DNA of 11,304 nt from CAYMRB01 sp964392615 (GCA_964392615.1 CAYMRB010000340.1:1-11304), one strand, 5' to 3'. Shown: positions 1 through 7,693, counted from the first letter of the stretch. Program-made: numbers and translations. Notes: generated by a model from the sequence alone, not told the origin.

Positions 1-33
1 ACGCAAAGGCGCAAAGCTCGCAAAGAAGAGAAG
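1..33. repeat. ACGCAAAG-type repeat, truncated at window edge
   Basis: The window opens with ACGCAAAGGCGCAAAG, then another GCAAAG, then an AAGAGAAG purine run. The same vocabulary recurs in the inverted pair at 7266-7290 and 7598-7622, so this is probably one arm of a related dispersed element. Any partner arm would lie outside the window. Confidence 0.55.
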
Positions 34-140
34 TCGATCCGCAGCGACCGACCTGTTTGCGCTTCCTCACTTGTTCGCGCGCCGCTGTCCGGCGAGACTG
101 AGCGCATTCGTTCGGTTCCCAAGTTGCCAGGAGCTCCGCC

Positions 141-1958
141 GTGCCGTCTCGACTCCCGTTGACGTCCGCTCTCGCCATCGCGCTCGTCCTCGTCCTCGGC
201 AGCACCTTGTGCGCCGACGATTGGCCGACCTACCGTCGCGACGTCCATCGCAGCGGCGTGACCTCGGAGAAGATCGACGCGACTCGGCTGCGCACAGCGT
301 GGAGCTGGCAGTCGCCTCTGCCGCCGCACCCCGCGTGGGCCGGGCCCGCGAAGTGGGATGCGTTTGCCGGCATTCGCGGTCTGCGGTCGATGCGCGACTA
401 CGACCGCGCGTTCCACGTCAGCGTCGTCGGCGACCGCGTCTGGTTCGGCTCGTCGTCCGACGATTCGGTGCACTGTCTCGACGCGCGGACCGGCGAGGAG
501 CGGTGGGTCTTCACGACGGACGGTCCCGTGCGCATCGCGCCGACGGTGTCCGGCAGCCGCGTGTACTTCGGATCGGACGATGGACACGCTTACTGCGTCA
601 ACGCGGCCGACGGCACGCTCGTCTGGAAGGCCGCGCCGCCGGAGCTGCCCGAGCGCTCGCCGCTCATTCTCGCGCACGGCCGGCCGATTCCGTTCTGGCC
701 GTGCCGCACCGGTGTGCTCGTGGCCGGTGGCACCGCGTACTTCGGCAACTCGATGCTGCCGTGGAAGGACTCGTGGCTGACGGCGGTCGATGCGCGATCC
801 GGTGCGATCGATGGCGCGGGGCGCTTCTCGCGTCGATTGCCGTCGTTGACCCTCGAGGGATCGCTGCTGGCGACCGGCGATCGATTGATCGCGCCGCAGG
901 GCCGCGTCCCACCGCTCTTCTTTGCGCGCGCGGACGGCAAGCCGCTCGGCGGGCTCAAGGGGGGCGGAGGGTGCTTCGTCCTGGTGACGGACGACGCGCG
1001 CGTCCTGCACGGTCCGGGGAACAAGACCGGCTGGATCACCGACAGCGATGCGACAAGTCGCGCGACGATCGCGACCTACAAGCGCGGCAACGCGATGGTT
1101 GTCGCAGGCGGCAAGGCGTGGCTGCTGACCGATACCTCGCTCGCATCGATCGACCGCGCGCAGAAGAAGCCGCTCTGGTCGATCGAGTGCGAGTTTCCCC
1201 TCGCGCTGATCCTCGCCGGCGACACGCTCTTCGCCGGCGGCGTCGATCACGTCGGCGCGTTCGACGCGGCGACGGGCAGACGTCTGTGGATCGGTCCCGT
1301 CGAAGGGAGAGCGCACGGCCTCGCGGTCGCGGCGGGCACGCTGTTCGTCAGCACCGACGAGGGGCGCATCTACGCGTTCGCTCCAGGCGACGCGGTGATC
1401 GCGCCGGAGGTCGCGACGACGGAGCCCGCCGCGCTGCCGGTGCGTCCCGTCTCGAAGTTCGCGAGCCGCGGACTCTTGAGCCGCTGGGTCCTCCAGAACG
1501 GTTCTGTGCGCGGTCGCGCGGTGAAGGACGTCGCCGGTCGCTCTGACGCCAAGGTGCTCGGCGCGGCGCGACTCGCATCGACCGGCGATGGCTCCGACGC
1601 GCCGCAGGCGCTCGAGCTCGACGGCGACACGGCCAGCGTGCTCGTGCGCTCGAACCTCGTTCCGGCGCAGGCCGCGGGCGTGCTGCCGCGAGAGACGATG
1701 TCGGCCGCCGCGTGGGTGCGCATCGATCGAACGCAGCGCTGGGGATCGATCGTCGGCGCGTTCCAGGACAACGGCGGCTACGAGAAGGGCTGGATCCTCG
1801 GCTACGGCGACTCGCGATTCACGTTCGCGCTGTGCGGGACCGGTGGCGCGGCGCGGCTGACGTACCTCGCCGCCGGCCGCGATTTCGAGCTCGGCCGCTG
1901 GCACCACGTCGTCGGCACGTACGACGGTCGCGAGATGAAGATCTGGGTCGACGGCTAG
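141..1958 (+). CDS. Secreted PQQ-type beta-propeller/LamG protein, N-terminal part of a fusion broken by TAG
   Basis: The GTG start at 141 follows an AGGAG ribosome site about seven bases upstream. Residues 1-25 form a signal peptide: a basic start, a hydrophobic core (ALAIALVLVLG), and probable cleavage near LCA/DD. The mature protein begins with the DDWPTYRRDVHRSG signature typical of bacterial PQQ-like (BamB-like) propellers. Blade motifs of the type LDARTGEERWVF (113-124), VNAADGTLVWKA (153-164) and FDAATGRRLWIG (374-385) extend to about residue 420. From about residue 486 a LamG/concanavalin-like domain begins (AAAWVRIDR, then GRWHHVVGTYDGREMKIWVDG). It is cut by a TAG at codon 606, but the frame stays open to 4334 and completes the LamG fold. 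The product is probably an outer-surface or periplasmic carbohydrate- or ligand-binding protein; no enzyme activity can be assigned to this half. Codon use matches its neighbours. Confidence 0.85.
   Translation: MPSRLPLTSALAIALVLVLGSTLCADDWPTYRRDVHRSGVTSEKIDATRLRTAWSWQSPLPPHPAWAGPAKWDAFAGIRGLRSMRDYDRAFHVSVVGDRVWFGSSSDDSVHCLDARTGEERWVFTTDGPVRIAPTVSGSRVYFGSDDGHAYCVNAADGTLVWKAAPPELPERSPLILAHGRPIPFWPCRTGVLVAGGTAYFGNSMLPWKDSWLTAVDARSGAIDGAGRFSRRLPSLTLEGSLLATGDRLIAPQGRVPPLFFARADGKPLGGLKGGGGCFVLVTDDARVLHGPGNKTGWITDSDATSRATIATYKRGNAMVVAGGKAWLLTDTSLASIDRAQKKPLWSIECEFPLALILAGDTLFAGGVDHVGAFDAATGRRLWIGPVEGRAHGLAVAAGTLFVSTDEGRIYAFAPGDAVIAPEVATTEPAALPVRPVSKFASRGLLSRWVLQNGSVRGRAVKDVAGRSDAKVLGAARLASTGDGSDAPQALELDGDTASVLVRSNLVPAQAAGVLPRETMSAAAWVRIDRTQRWGSIVGAFQDNGGYEKGWILGYGDSRFTFALCGTGGAARLTYLAAGRDFELGRWHHVVGTYDGREMKIWVDG
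1956..1958 (+). other. In-frame TAG interrupting a LamG domain
   Basis: The codon after WVDG is TAG, followed directly by LAASSLEQ in the same frame. LamG domains usually continue at this strand as WVDG, then a short polar residue, then L. A single change from GAG (Glu) to TAG explains the break. The same long frame ends in TAG at 4332-4334, and the gene at 7313 also ends in TAG, so TAG works as a normal stop here and genome-wide recoding is unlikely. The cause could be a recent nonsense mutation, a sequencing error, or, less likely, readthrough. Confidence 0.9.
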
Positions 1959-2084
1959 CTCGCCGCTTCGTCGCTCGAGCAGCACGGCGCGATCGACTAC
2001 CCGCCGAAGCTCTTCTACGAGATCGGCGCCTACCACGACGACGACGAGTACTTCCGTCTGATCGGTGCGGTCCACGAGGTCCGT

Positions 2085-4334
2085 GTGTGGGACCGACCTC
2101 TGAGCGCAGCGGAGATTGCCGCGCAGGCGCGCGAGAAGCGCTTCCCGCGGCAGCAGAAACGCATCGCGCTCGAGCTGGCGGCCGGGCCGTTCCTGCGCTT
2201 CACCGGCGACGGAGGCGCGATCGTCACCTGGGAGACGAAAGAGCCATCGCCGACCGTGCTCGAGTGGGGGCTCGATTCGACCTCGCGTCAGCGCGTGGAG
2301 ACGAGCGGTCTGCGAACGCAGCACGAGGCGACGCTCGCCGGACTGCGCGCCGATCGACGCTATACCTACCTCGTCCATGCTCGCAGCGGCGACGGTGACA
2401 AGACCGGCGTCACAGCGGAGTACGAGTGCGATACGTTCTTCGACTTCCACTTCCCGACGCTGCCGGAGCGCCCGGACCCGTGGCCGCAGAATGACGCGAC
2501 GCGAAAGCTCTGTTCGACTGCCGCCGAACGCATCCTCGGAAACTGCGGCGTCGATCGCGGCGTGTGCCTCGTCGTCGACTCCGGCGACGGTCGTCTCGCC
2601 TACGAGATCGCGCGGCGCAGCGGGTTCACCGTCATCGCGGTCGATACCGATGCCGCCGCTGTCGAACGCTCGCGACGGCGGTTGCTCGCGGCGGGCCTGT
2701 ACGGTCGCAAGGTCACGGTCCTTCACGTCGAGTCGCTCGCGGAGCTGCCGTTCACCGGCCAGTTCGCGAATCTCGTCGTCGTCGCCGGCATGGTGACGAG
2801 CGAACGCACGGACGCCGATGCGCGCGAGATCGCCCGCGTGCTGCGGCCTTTCGGCGGCGTCGCGTACGTCGGCCGACCGGATGCGGCCCCGGGCGTCGAT
2901 CGTTGGTCGCAACAGGCGATCACGGCGTGGTTGCGCGGGACCGGTCTCGAGGTCGAAGACGCCAGCGACGCCGCCGGTGTGTGGGCGAAGGTGACGCGCG
3001 GCGCGCTGCCGAACGCGGGAGTCTGGACGCATCAGTACGGCCGCCCCGACAACTCCGCTTTCGGCGGCGAGGCGCTCGGCGGTGCGGCGGTCGCGAGCGA
3101 TCTGGAGGTGCAGTGGATCGGTCGTCCGGGCCCGCGCGCTCAGCCGGATCGCAACGGGCGCAAGCCATCACCTCTGGCGGCGGGCGGCCGCCTCTTCGTG
3201 CAGGGACTACAACGCATCGTCGCGCTGGACGCGTTCAACGGCACCGTGCTGTGGTCGTGGGAGATTCCGCCGCTCGGTCGCTTCAACATGCCGCGCGATT
3301 GCGGCAATTGGTGCGCCGATGACGACAGCATCTACGCGGCGGTCGGCAATCGGTGCTGGCGTTTCGATGCGGCGACGGGCGCGATGTCGAAGGTCTTCGA
3401 CGTTCGCGCGCCCACAGGTGACGGGGAGCACGCCGACGAGGAGCACGACTGGAGCTACCTCGCGCGGTATGACGATCACCTCATCGGCAGCGCGGTGCGC
3501 AAGGGGACCGCGTTCACGAACTTCTGGGGCGGCGGCTCGGCGGGCTGGTACGACGCGAAGAGCGGCGCGGTGACGCACAAGGTCGTCAGCGAAAACCTCT
3601 TCTCGCTATACCTGCGATCCGGCGCCGAGCGCTGGTCGTACGCGGACGGGCTGATCATCAACTCGACGATCTGCGTCGCCGACGGTCGGGCCTACTTCGT
3701 CGAGAGCCGCAATCAGGAGGTGAAGGCCGCTGACTCGCGACGCGTCGGACTGCCGGCATTGTGGAAGGATCAGCGCCTGGTCGCGCTCGACATCGAGACG
3801 GGCAATAAGGTGCTCGACGCGCCGATCGATACCGCCGACGGCACGACGGTCTTCTACATGGCGCACGGGGAGGGGCACGTCGTCGTCGTGGCGTCGGGAG
3901 GCGGACGATTCAACGTCGACGCGTTTCGCACGCGGGACGGCTCGCTCGCGTGGCAGCGCGAGTTCGGCTGGGAGAAGGACAACCACGGCGCGCACATGTC
4001 GCGACCGGCGATCGTCGGCAACCGCGTGTTCGTGCGGCCGCGGGTCTTCGATCTGCGCACGGGCGAACCGATCGGTCGTCCGGTGCCGGGCGGCGGTTGC
4101 GGCACCTATGCCGCGACGACGGGCGCGCTGTTCTTCCGCGCGGGCAATGTGACCATGTGGGATGCGGAGAAGGGCCGGACGACGAGCTGGCACCGTCTGC
4201 GCCCCGATTGCTGGCTCAGCACGATCCCGGCGAACGGCATGCTGCTGTCGCCGGAGGGCGGCGGCGGCTGCAGCTGCGGGTCATGGCTGGAGACGTCGGT
4301 CGGATTCGTCCCGGTGAAGGGCGCGTCGAAGTAG
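2085..4334 (+). CDS. C-terminal part of the fusion: LamG end, FN3-like, methyltransferase-like, second PQQ propeller
   Basis: This half is in the same frame as the gene starting at 141; the frame is open from 1959. GTG at 2085 is only the first possible restart and is not convincing, because it falls inside the LamG domain (EVRVWDRPLSAAEI is the usual LamG ending). Numbering from 2085: residues 26-120 resemble the N-terminal FN3-like domain of purple acid phosphatases (FLRFTGDGGAIVTWET, then YTYLVHARSGDG). Residues 140-300 form a Rossmann methyltransferase-like domain with motif I VVDSGDGRLAYEI, an acidic end of strand 2 (IAVDTD), and REIARVLRPFGGVAYV. Residues 310-745 form a second PQQ-type propeller (QRIVALDAFNGTVLW, RFNMPRDCGNW). 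This domain order resembles large planctomycete PQQ/methyltransferase fusions. Without its own signal peptide this half would be non-functional unless the TAG is an error or is read through. Confidence 0.8.
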   Translation: MWDRPLSAAEIAAQAREKRFPRQQKRIALELAAGPFLRFTGDGGAIVTWETKEPSPTVLEWGLDSTSRQRVETSGLRTQHEATLAGLRADRRYTYLVHARSGDGDKTGVTAEYECDTFFDFHFPTLPERPDPWPQNDATRKLCSTAAERILGNCGVDRGVCLVVDSGDGRLAYEIARRSGFTVIAVDTDAAAVERSRRRLLAAGLYGRKVTVLHVESLAELPFTGQFANLVVVAGMVTSERTDADAREIARVLRPFGGVAYVGRPDAAPGVDRWSQQAITAWLRGTGLEVEDASDAAGVWAKVTRGALPNAGVWTHQYGRPDNSAFGGEALGGAAVASDLEVQWIGRPGPRAQPDRNGRKPSPLAAGGRLFVQGLQRIVALDAFNGTVLWSWEIPPLGRFNMPRDCGNWCADDDSIYAAVGNRCWRFDAATGAMSKVFDVRAPTGDGEHADEEHDWSYLARYDDHLIGSAVRKGTAFTNFWGGGSAGWYDAKSGAVTHKVVSENLFSLYLRSGAERWSYADGLIINSTICVADGRAYFVESRNQEVKAADSRRVGLPALWKDQRLVALDIETGNKVLDAPIDTADGTTVFYMAHGEGHVVVVASGGGRFNVDAFRTRDGSLAWQREFGWEKDNHGAHMSRPAIVGNRVFVRPRVFDLRTGEPIGRPVPGGGCGTYAATTGALFFRAGNVTMWDAEKGRTTSWHRLRPDCWLSTIPANGMLLSPEGGGGCSCGSWLETSVGFVPVKGASK

Positions 4335-4477
4335 GCTCTGGATTCCACCGCGCCGCCCGCCTACCATGAAGCCCTTCGGGCAAGGCGATCGGTCTCATCC
4401 GCCGGCGACGCGCAAGTCGCGCCCGGAGCGGAAGCGAAGAAGTAGAGAAGTCGCAGAAGAAGAAGTGGAGAGACGCC
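4335..4477. other. Short intergenic region without a clear terminator
   Basis: This 143-bp gap separates two + strand genes. It contains only a weak GCCC-TTC-GGGC hairpin near 4374, with no T-tract, and an A/G-rich run just before the next gene. I see no convincing promoter, so co-transcription of the two exported-protein genes is possible but unproven. Confidence 0.4.
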
Positions 4478-6922
4478 ATGAGAAGGCGATACGCCGGGGC
4501 GAGGTCTATTCTCGGGTTCGGTCTTCTGTTAGCGCTTTGTTGTTGCGGGCTCGCGTGCAATAGCGGCAGCCGGCACCACTCCAACCCCGGGGTGGCCCAG
4601 CAGGGCGGCGGCGGTCAAGGCGCGCAGCTCGCCACCGACGCGGTCGACGACGCCGAGGCGACGAACCAGAACGTCGCGGTCGACGTCGACGTGCTCGCCA
4701 ACGACGTCGATGCCGTCGGTGGGGGGCTCACGTACGTCGCGTTCACCCAGGGCGCGAACGGCACGGTGACGCCGAACGCCGACGCGAAGTTCACGCTGCG
4801 CTACACGCCGCGGCTCCACTTCAACGGCACCGACGCGTTCACGTACACGATTCACGACGCGGCCGGCACGATCGACATCGGGACGGTCCGCATCACGGTG
4901 CGACCGGTCACGTTCGCGGTGGCGGACGTCGCCGATACGCCCGAGGACACGCCGGTCGACATCGCTGTCCTGGCCAACGACACCGACGGCGGCGGTGGGG
5001 GACTCGACATCGTCGCGGTCACGCAAGGCGCGAACGGCTCTGTCGCGATCGTCCTCAGCGATACCGTGCGCTACTCGCCCGATCCGAACTACTTCGGCCC
5101 CGATGCGTTCACGTACACGATCGAGGACGCGGCGGGTGTGCGCATGCAGGCCCGGGTCGACGTGACGGTGCAATCGGTCAACGACGAGCCGACCTTGGCG
5201 CTCGACATACCGTTCGCGCGCATCAGTCGCGGCGGGTTGTTCCGAGTGTCGGTGACGTCGGACGATCCCGACGACGTCGCGACGGTCCAGCTCTTCGCGG
5301 ACGAGGACGGCGACTTCGGCACCGTCGCGGATCAATACCAGCTCGGCGGCGTGCTCACGGAGCAAGACGGAGCGACCGAGGACGTCGAGACGACGATCGC
5401 GGGAATCCCGCTCGGGACGTACACGATCTTCGGAGAGGCGCGCGACGGTGGGGCGCCACCGGTCGTCGTCGCGGCGGCGGATCGCGTCGCGTTCGCCAAC
5501 GTCGGCTTCGCGGATCTGGTCGGTGGGGCGGCGTTCGATGCGGGTCAGGCGGTCGCGGTCTTCGGCGACGGATCGTGGATCGTCACGGGCATGTTCTCCG
5601 GCACTGCGGTTTTCGGTGACAGGCAGCCGAACCAGACGTTGCTCGTCTCGCGGGGCGGCACCGACGTGTTCATCGCGCGCTACCTCGCCGACGGCACGCT
5701 CGATTGGGCGCGGCAAGCCGGTGGCGCGGCCGATGACGCGGGGACGGGCGTGGCCGTGTTCCCGGACGGCTCGGCGGCCGTGACGGGAACGCTCGAGGGC
5801 GACGCGACATTCGGCGTCGGGGCGCGCGAGCGGACCGTGGCCATCTTCGGCGGTGTCGACTCGTTCGTGTCGCGATTCAACGCCGCGGGTGAGCTCGACT
5901 GGGTCGAGCTGATGGTCGGAGCGGACCTGACCGCGAGCGGCGATACCGCGCAGGGCGTCGCGTCGTTCGCGGACGGATCGCTCGTCGTGGTCGGATCGTT
6001 CGAGGACGACGTCGCGTTCCGGCTCGGCGAGCCCGATCAAGTCTTCGTGCACGCGACGGGACGAACCGACGTCTTCCTCGCGCGATACCACGCGGACGGC
6101 ACGCTCGATTGGGCCGCGCGTGCGGGCGGCATCGGCGAGGATCGCGGTCAGGGCGTCGCGTCGTTTGCGGATGGATCGTGCGCGATCGTCGGCCACTTCT
6201 TCGCCGACGCCGACTTCGGCGCGGGCCGACCGGGGCGACAGATCATCACCGCGGCGGGCGTCGACGATGTCTTTGTCGCGCGCTATCGCGCCGACGGCGC
6301 GCTCGACTGGGTGCGCCGCGATGGCGGAGCCGCGGCCGAGTCGGCGTTCGGCATCGCATCGTTCGACGACGGTTCGATGGTCGTCACGGGTGACGTGTTC
6401 GGCGATGCGACGTTCGGCGCCGGCGAGGCCAACGAGACACTCCTGCGTCCGGTCGACGGTCCGGACCTCTTCGTCGCGAGGTACGCGGAGAACGGCTTGC
6501 TGGAGTGGGCGCGTTCCGACGGCGGCCAGGTCAGCGGCGCGGGCGACGGTGGTCGCGGCATCGCGGCGCTGCCGGGAGGCGCTTGCGTCGTCACCGGCTT
6601 CTTCGAGACCGACGCGACGTTCGGTGCGGGCGAGCCGGGTCAGACCGTGCTGCGAACCGCGAGCGCGAGTGACGTCTTCGTCGCGCGATATGCGACCGAC
6701 GGCCGTCTCGACTGGGTCGCGCAGGGCGGCGGGCGCGACCTCGGCCGCGACGGAGATCGCGGCTTGGCCGTGGCATCGTTCCCCGACGGCGCGGTCGTGG
6801 CGACGGGCTTCTTCGACGACGAAGGAACCTTCGGCGCGGGAGATCCGAACGGCACGTCGCTCAACTCGGGACCGGCGCCCGACGCGTTCATGGCGATCTA
6901 CAACGCGGACGGCGGGTTCTGA
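4478..6922 (+). CDS. Exported repeat lipoprotein: two cadherin-like domains and seven propeller-type repeats
   Basis: The ATG at 4478 is preceded by GGAG at good spacing. The 814-residue product starts with basic residues and a hydrophobic stretch ending in CCCGLAC. Cys27 is the best lipidation site, although the -3 residue is Gly rather than the usual Leu, and Cys22 or Cys23 are alternatives. Residues 57-142 and 147-231 are two tandem cadherin-like/Ig-like domains (VLANDVD..., GANGTV, FNGTDAFTYTIHDAAG; the second has FGPDAFTYTIEDAAG). Residues 240-345 look like a further beta-sandwich. From about 350 to the end there are seven repeats of 65-70 residues with the pattern DGS-vvTG-F-atFGaGe, then D-vF-ARY-aDG-LDW---GG, resembling SBBP-type beta-propeller repeats; the last copy ends at GGF. 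The likely role is a surface-anchored structural or adhesive protein. No catalytic motif is visible and the ligand is unknown. Confidence 0.88.
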   Translation: MRRRYAGARSILGFGLLLALCCCGLACNSGSRHHSNPGVAQQGGGGQGAQLATDAVDDAEATNQNVAVDVDVLANDVDAVGGGLTYVAFTQGANGTVTPNADAKFTLRYTPRLHFNGTDAFTYTIHDAAGTIDIGTVRITVRPVTFAVADVADTPEDTPVDIAVLANDTDGGGGGLDIVAVTQGANGSVAIVLSDTVRYSPDPNYFGPDAFTYTIEDAAGVRMQARVDVTVQSVNDEPTLALDIPFARISRGGLFRVSVTSDDPDDVATVQLFADEDGDFGTVADQYQLGGVLTEQDGATEDVETTIAGIPLGTYTIFGEARDGGAPPVVVAAADRVAFANVGFADLVGGAAFDAGQAVAVFGDGSWIVTGMFSGTAVFGDRQPNQTLLVSRGGTDVFIARYLADGTLDWARQAGGAADDAGTGVAVFPDGSAAVTGTLEGDATFGVGARERTVAIFGGVDSFVSRFNAAGELDWVELMVGADLTASGDTAQGVASFADGSLVVVGSFEDDVAFRLGEPDQVFVHATGRTDVFLARYHADGTLDWAARAGGIGEDRGQGVASFADGSCAIVGHFFADADFGAGRPGRQIITAAGVDDVFVARYRADGALDWVRRDGGAAAESAFGIASFDDGSMVVTGDVFGDATFGAGEANETLLRPVDGPDLFVARYAENGLLEWARSDGGQVSGAGDGGRGIAALPGGACVVTGFFETDATFGAGEPGQTVLRTASASDVFVARYATDGRLDWVAQGGGRDLGRDGDRGLAVASFPDGAVVATGFFDDEGTFGAGDPNGTSLNSGPAPDAFMAIYNADGGF

Positions 6923-6940
6923 TCTCGAGTCGGCTGACGA

Positions 6941-7142
6941 TCAGTCGACCCGCACGCTGCCGAGGGCGCAGAAGCCCTCGACATCCGTTCGCTTCGTCGC
7001 GATCGGAAGAAGCACCGGCCGGTTCGCCTGAGGCGAGAAGAGCCGGAACGAGAGCGCGTACTCGCCCGCCTTCAGTTCTCGCGGTTCTCGCGGTTCTCGC
7101 GGTTCTCGCGGTTCTCGCGGCGGCTGTGGAGGAGCTCATCAT
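6941..7142 (-). pseudogene. Orphan C-terminal coding fragment of an unidentified protein
   Basis: The minus strand, read downward, carries LKAGEYALSFRLFSP, then RPVLLPIATKRTDVEGF and ALGSVRVD, before a TGA at 6941-6943. The 44-residue stretch from Leu (7073-7075) to the stop looks like a genuine beta-rich C-terminal end: protein-like composition and the GEYALSF pattern of secreted beta-sandwich domains. Upstream in frame, five 9-bp repeats encode a Glu-Pro-Arg series, and the frame is closed by a stop just before that. There is no usable start codon. I read it as the tail of a gene whose main body was lost by rearrangement at the tandem repeat. The family is not recognised; a resemblance to the C-terminal sandwich of DUF4832-like proteins is only a guess. 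Confidence 0.5.
7075..7119. repeat. Five perfect copies of the 9-bp repeat GTTCTCGCG
   Basis: Five head-to-tail copies of GTTCTCGCG run without a mismatch from 7075 to 7119 and are followed by GCGGCTG. On the minus strand the unit reads CGCGAGAAC. The array sits exactly where the readable part of the minus-strand fragment begins, so it may have grown by slippage at a break point. Confidence 0.9.
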
Positions 7143-7265
7143 GACGCATTCGACTTGGCAGGCGATATCAGAAAGGCCTCGCGCCGGGGAAGCTGCAGAG
7201 AAGAGTGACTTTTCTGTGACCGCGGGCGCGCTTTCGACCATCTATAGGAGGAAGAAAGAAGTTCG

Positions 7266-7290
7266 CACGCCAAGGCGCCAAGGCGCGAAG
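7266..7290 (+). repeat. Left arm of 25-bp inverted repeat flanking the GxxExxC remnant
   Basis: This arm begins CACGCCAAGGCGCC and ends AAGGCGCGAAG. It matches the reverse complement of 7598-7622 at 23 of 25 positions. A 15-base pure purine run (7247-7261) lies just outside it, mirrored by a longer pyrimidine run outside the right arm. Confidence 0.85.
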
Positions 7291-7312
7291 CACCCGCCGA
7301 TTCCCGTTCGTT

Positions 7313-7555
7313 ATGAGTCCATCCAACTTCGACGAGGGCTTCCGTGCGGATCTCGTCGTCGAGAGCAAGGTGATCCTCGAGCTGAAGTCGGTGCAGACGG
7401 TCTTGCCCGTACACCACAAGCAACTGCTGACCTACCTGAGGCTCGCCGAGAAACGCGTGGGCCTCCTGATCAACTTCGGGAGCGCACTGATCAAGAACGG
7501 AATCCGTCGCATCGTCCACACTCCGCGAAGTGGCTCCTCCCGTCTCCCACCGTAG
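7313..7555 (+). pseudogene. GxxExxC protein (PDDEXK_3 family), truncated: C-terminal nuclease-like core only
   Basis: The 80-residue product contains the recognisable core of the GxxExxC family: GFRADLVVESKVILELKSV (10-28), VHHKQLLTYLRL (33-44) and GLLINFGSALIKNGIRRIVH (50-69). These supply the PD-(D/E)xK elements Asp13, Glu23 and Lys25, plus the Gln37/Tyr41 helix. Full members are usually about 125 residues and begin with helices carrying the Gly-x-x-Glu-x-x-Cys motif; that half is absent. The frame upstream is open to 7220 but translates the inverted repeat and shows no N-terminal homology. The ATG at 7313 has no clear ribosome site, and the tail after IVH (TPRSGSSRLPP) is not typical. The cellular role of the family is not established. 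The whole unit lies between inverted repeats, suggesting a decayed mobile element. Confidence 0.75.
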
Positions 7556-7597
7556 CCAGTCGATCAACTCGTGACGAGCGCACCAAGACGGCGAGTC

Positions 7598-7622
7598 CTT
7601 CGCGCCTTTGCGTCTTGGCGTG
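7598..7622 (-). repeat. Right arm of 25-bp inverted repeat flanking the GxxExxC remnant
   Basis: Read on the minus strand this begins CACGCCAAGACGCA and ends AAGGCGCGAAG, differing from the left arm (7266-7290) at only two positions. The 307 bp between the arms contains essentially only the truncated nuclease-like frame. Confidence 0.85.
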
Positions 7623-7626
7623 AGAA

Positions 7627-7660
7627 TCCCTCTTCTCTTCTCTCCTCTCCTTTCTTCTCC
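7627..7660. repeat. 34-base pure pyrimidine tract
   Basis: Positions 7627-7660 contain only C and T on the + strand (for example CCCTCTTCTCTTCTCTCCTC). The tract directly follows the right inverted repeat, and such tracts can form triplex or unpaired structures. An unbroken run of this length is striking in a GC-rich genome. Confidence 0.85.
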
Positions 7661-7663
7661 GAG

Positions 7664-7693
7664 TTCGACGTCGCCCCGATCCACCGCTATACT
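7664..7693 (+). promoter_or_regulatory. Possible promoter of the RecQ-family gene
   Basis: GCTATACT at 7686-7693 gives a good -10 hexamer (TATACT, 7688-7693). TTCGAC at 7664-7669 lies 18 bases upstream as a poor -35. The pair is 58 bases before the chosen GTG start, just past the pyrimidine tract, and stands out as AT-rich in this context. This is a motif match only. Confidence 0.35.

Larger units (their letters stand above)
6923..7312. other. Intergenic stretch without an intact gene
   Basis: This roughly 390-bp region holds the minus-strand fragment, the five-copy 9-bp repeat, a purine run at 7247-7261 and the left inverted repeat at 7266-7290. In 7120-7240 I see no convincing coding signal, RNA gene or terminator on either strand. 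The region looks like the scar of one or more rearrangements. Confidence 0.5.

Noticed and set aside
71..1546. A 491-codon + strand frame overlapping the first gene
   Set aside because: Arg-rich out-of-frame reading. The overlapping frame from 141 has a signal peptide and propeller motifs.
1956..1958. TAG read as a sense codon (pyrrolysine or recoding)
   Set aside because: TAG ends this same gene at 4332 and the gene at 7313, no downstream recoding element was recognised, and one G-to-T change explains it more simply.
4529..6196. A 555-codon open frame on the minus strand
   Set aside because: It lies wholly antisense to the clearly coding lipoprotein gene, is very rich in Arg, Asp and Val, and has no domain pattern. 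Long antisense frames are expected in GC-rich genes.
7075..7119. A CRISPR-like array
   Set aside because: The units are 9 bp and directly contiguous with no spacers, so this is a simple tandem repeat.
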